Origin: Alphaproteobacteria bacterium
GTDB taxonomy: Bacteria > Pseudomonadota > Alphaproteobacteria > Puniceispirillales > Puniceispirillaceae
NCBI GenBank assembly: GCA_009919335.1
Contig: RGCC01000004.1
Coordinates: forward strand, 1 to 35,622
Direction: 5' to 3'
Length of the DNA stretch: 35,622 nt
The first letter of the stretch is position 1, and each line of letters starts with the position of its first letter. The notes under the pieces are model-generated. The model saw nothing but the letters and a program-made list of their open reading frames with translations. It did no database searches and was not told the DNA's origin. Positions 33,813 through 35,622 of this stretch are shown here, in pieces. Position numbers and translations under genes: made by a program.

Positions 33813-35037
33813 ATGGAAAAAGCCAAAGCTGCCGGTCGGCAACCCTGGAAAAAAGTGCAATTCTCTCCAGCAAGCACGGGCCCCCTTAATGGGTTGCGCG
33901 TGGTTGATCTATCGCGCCTTGTTGCTGGCAATATGGCATCGCTTCAACTTGCCGATGCGGGCGCCGATGTCACGAAAATTGAGCCATTACCCGCAGGAGA
34001 TCCGCTTCGCGCTTGGCAGCAGGATGGGATCCAGACATTCTGGTCGGTCTATTGCCGCAACAAGAAAAGCCTCGCGCTGGATTTCCGGCATGATCAATCA
34101 ATCGGCATTTTAACGCGGCTGATTGACCGGGCTGATGTCCTGATCGAAAGCTTTCGAACGGGAACGTTGGAATCGATGGGGTTGGCACCGGCACAGCTGC
34201 ATCAACGCAATCCGGGTTTGATCATTTTACGTGTATCGGGATTTGGCCAGACCGGCCCCTACAGCCACCGCCCCGGCTTTGGCACGATGGTCGAGGCTAT
34301 GTCAGGATTTGCCAGCCGTACTGGCGAGGTTGGTGGCGGACCGCTACTACCGCCGGTGGCACTGGCGGATATGGTGTCCGGCCTTTATGGGTCAAACGGC
34401 ATTATGATGGCCTTGCAAAGCCGCCAGAAAACCGGCCTTGGACAGGTTATTGATCTTGCATTACTAGACTCGATGGTGTCGGTTTTAGGGCCCGATGCGT
34501 TTGATTATGCCGTTACTGGGGCAGTGAAACAACGCGTTGGCAATGGCTCAAACACGGCAAGCCCGCGGAACATCTATCAAACATCGGATCATCATTACAT
34601 TGCCATTTCAGCATCCATTCAATCGACCGCCAAACGGCTATTTACGGCAGTTGGCGCTGGCGAGATGATTGAAGATCCGCGCTTTTCCAACAATGCGGCG
34701 CGGGTCGAGCATCAGGCCGAAATTGACAAAATCATTGGTGGCTGGATTGCAAAACGCAACCGGCAAGAGGTTATGACAATTTTTGAGTCCGAGGGTATTA
34801 CCGCAGCACCGGTGAATGACATTGCCGACAATGCGGCGGACCCGCATTTTATCGAACGCGGCATTTATGTCGCGGCCGAGGATATGTCGGGCAGCGAGGT
34901 AGCGATGCACCAGCCCTTGCCGATCATGCAGAATAACCTGCCAGCATAGTCGCAGCCTGCTAGCCGAGGCCGGATTTCACGATGATGAGATTGACCAATT
35001 GATTGCCGATCACGCCATTGCCCACCAGCCAGACTAG
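33813..35037 (+). pseudogene. CaiB/BaiF family CoA-transferase, frame-disrupted close to the C-terminus
   Basis: A third class III CoA-transferase. The intact frame from 33813 to 34949 (378 residues) covers GLRVVDLSRLVAGNMAS, the VLIESFRTGTLESMGL motif and the catalytic-aspartate region VALADMVSGLYG. It stops at 34949 after MHQPLPIMQNNLPA. The usual family tail resumes one frame over as QHSRSLLAEAGFHDDEIDQL and ends at a TAG at 35035-35037. About 15-18 residues (the TPG-xIR-xxGP-xLG region) are missing, so the loss is near 44-53 bases around 34935-34943. The core fold and nucleophile survive, so partial activity cannot be ruled out. GGAAGG lies about 14 bases before the ATG. It follows the SLC13 transporter gene in the same direction. 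Confidence 0.85.
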
Positions 35038-35197
35038 CCATCATCATCTGCCAAGGCCCCAATATTTTGACATGATATTTTGGGCGACAACCGATCGAAG
35101 GTGGCGTAACTTAACCAAATCAACTATGCCGATATCTGGCTAAGGCGTCGTTAAGCCTGCCGGTTTGAGGCCCTGCCCAAAGAAATCACCAATAGCC

Positions 35198-35622
35198 ATG
35201 CCAGCCACCTTTTACGCCTTTCTAACCGCCCGCGCTGCCGTCAGTCTTGTTACCGCAATGCTGTCAATTGCGATTGGCTGGCATCTTTATCAAAATAGTG
35301 GTGACCCCTTTGATCTGGCGCTCGTCGGGCTTATGCAGATCCTGCCGATTTTTCTGTTCTTCTTTGTGACCGGCTGGGCCACCGACAGCCTGCCGCGCAA
35401 AGCACTGCTGATCATCTGCACGATCAGTGAAATGGTGATTTTAGGCGGCATAACGCTTGTTATGCTGGCTGATGAGCTGAATCTAACGATCATCTTTTCG
35501 TTGTTATTCGCGCATGGCGGCGTCAAGGCATTCTATACCCCGGCACAACAAGCGATCATCCCCAATATCGTGCCGGCAGATATGCTGTCGCGGGCGATTG
35601 CGCTAAATTCAACCATTGGCAA
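35198..35622 (+). CDS. MFS transporter, EntS / MFS_3-like (3'-partial)
   Basis: The first 141 codons of a membrane protein that runs off the window. It begins MPATFYAFLTARAAVSLVTA and shows at least four hydrophobic segments. The MFS loop-2/3 motif is recognisable as GWATDSLPRKALLI, and the later FYTPAQQAIIPNIVPAD segment is typical of the enterobactin-exporter-like (MFS_3) branch, whose members export siderophores, macrolides or other small molecules. The ATG at 35198 has no strong ribosome site; the 160-base gap before it shows no gene. The substrate is unknown. Confidence 0.82.
   Translation, partial: MPATFYAFLTARAAVSLVTAMLSIAIGWHLYQNSGDPFDLALVGLMQILPIFLFFFVTGWATDSLPRKALLIICTISEMVILGGITLVMLADELNLTIIFSLLFAHGGVKAFYTPAQQAIIPNIVPADMLSRAIALNSTIG

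Noticed and set aside
1-35622. tRNA genes, rRNA genes, CRISPR arrays, insertion sequences, prophage genes
   Set aside because: By eye, no cloverleaf or CCA-end pattern, no spaced repeats and no transposase or integrase motifs were found in either strand; a tRNA scan would confirm.

Overview
The window looks like a catabolic region of a marine, moderate-GC alphaproteobacterium. Gene content (stacked acyl-CoA enzymes, CaiB-type CoA-transferases, a BisC-type molybdoenzyme, a D-2-hydroxyacid dehydrogenase) and protein flavour recall SAR116 / Puniceispirillum-like bacteria. That assignment is an inference: there is no rRNA or other marker gene. I see no tRNA, rRNA, CRISPR array, transposase or phage gene.

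Layout. (1) 1-5.6 kb, + strand: a 5'-truncated FAD/Fe-S D-2-hydroxyacid dehydrogenase, a GntR/FCD regulator and a thiamine-diphosphate enzyme; the first two are frame-disrupted. (2) 5.6-10.6 kb: an SDR, an ACAD10/11-type acyl-CoA dehydrogenase and an AMP-forming acyl-CoA synthetase on the - strand, divergent from an APH-type kinase. Together they resemble the levulinate / 4-hydroxyacid (Lva) set without LvaB. (3) 10.6-15.1 kb: a BisC-type molybdoenzyme translationally coupled to an alpha/beta hydrolase, a divergent metallo-beta-lactamase-fold lactonase-like protein, and a small SET-domain protein. (4) 15.4-16.6 kb: an Old Yellow Enzyme gene with AT-rich, foreign-looking codon use. (5) 16.6-24.0 kb, - strand: a tight six-gene operon of crotonase, CoA-transferase, acyl-CoA dehydrogenase, ADP-forming acyl-CoA synthetase, CoA-transferase and citryl-CoA-lyase-like protein. 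(6) 24.3-28.2 kb, + strand: MmgE/PrpD, UbiD-family decarboxylase and TauE/SafE permease. (7) 28.3-31.7 kb, - strand: a DUF3604 protein and an enolase-superfamily enzyme. (8) 32.0-35.6 kb, + strand: a broken SLC13-type transporter, a broken CoA-transferase and the start of an MFS exporter.

How it fits together. Most genes belong to organic-acid catabolism: uptake (SLC13), activation (two ligase types, three CoA-transferases), dehydrogenation (two ACADs), carbon-skeleton rearrangement or hydration (crotonase, PrpD), decarboxylation (UbiD, TPP enzyme) and C-C cleavage (citryl-CoA-lyase-like). The most interesting candidates are the operon at 16.6-24.0 kb, a plausible complete route from a dicarboxylic acid to acetyl-CoA plus a 2-oxoacid; the PrpD-UbiD pair, where dehydration could set up decarboxylation; and the LvaB-less 4-hydroxyacid-type module.

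Caution. Four genes near the two ends carry at least five out-of-frame breaks, all best explained as short losses of about 10-80 bases, while the central ~28 kb is intact. This is either local gene decay or an assembly artefact near contig ends, and raw reads would decide.
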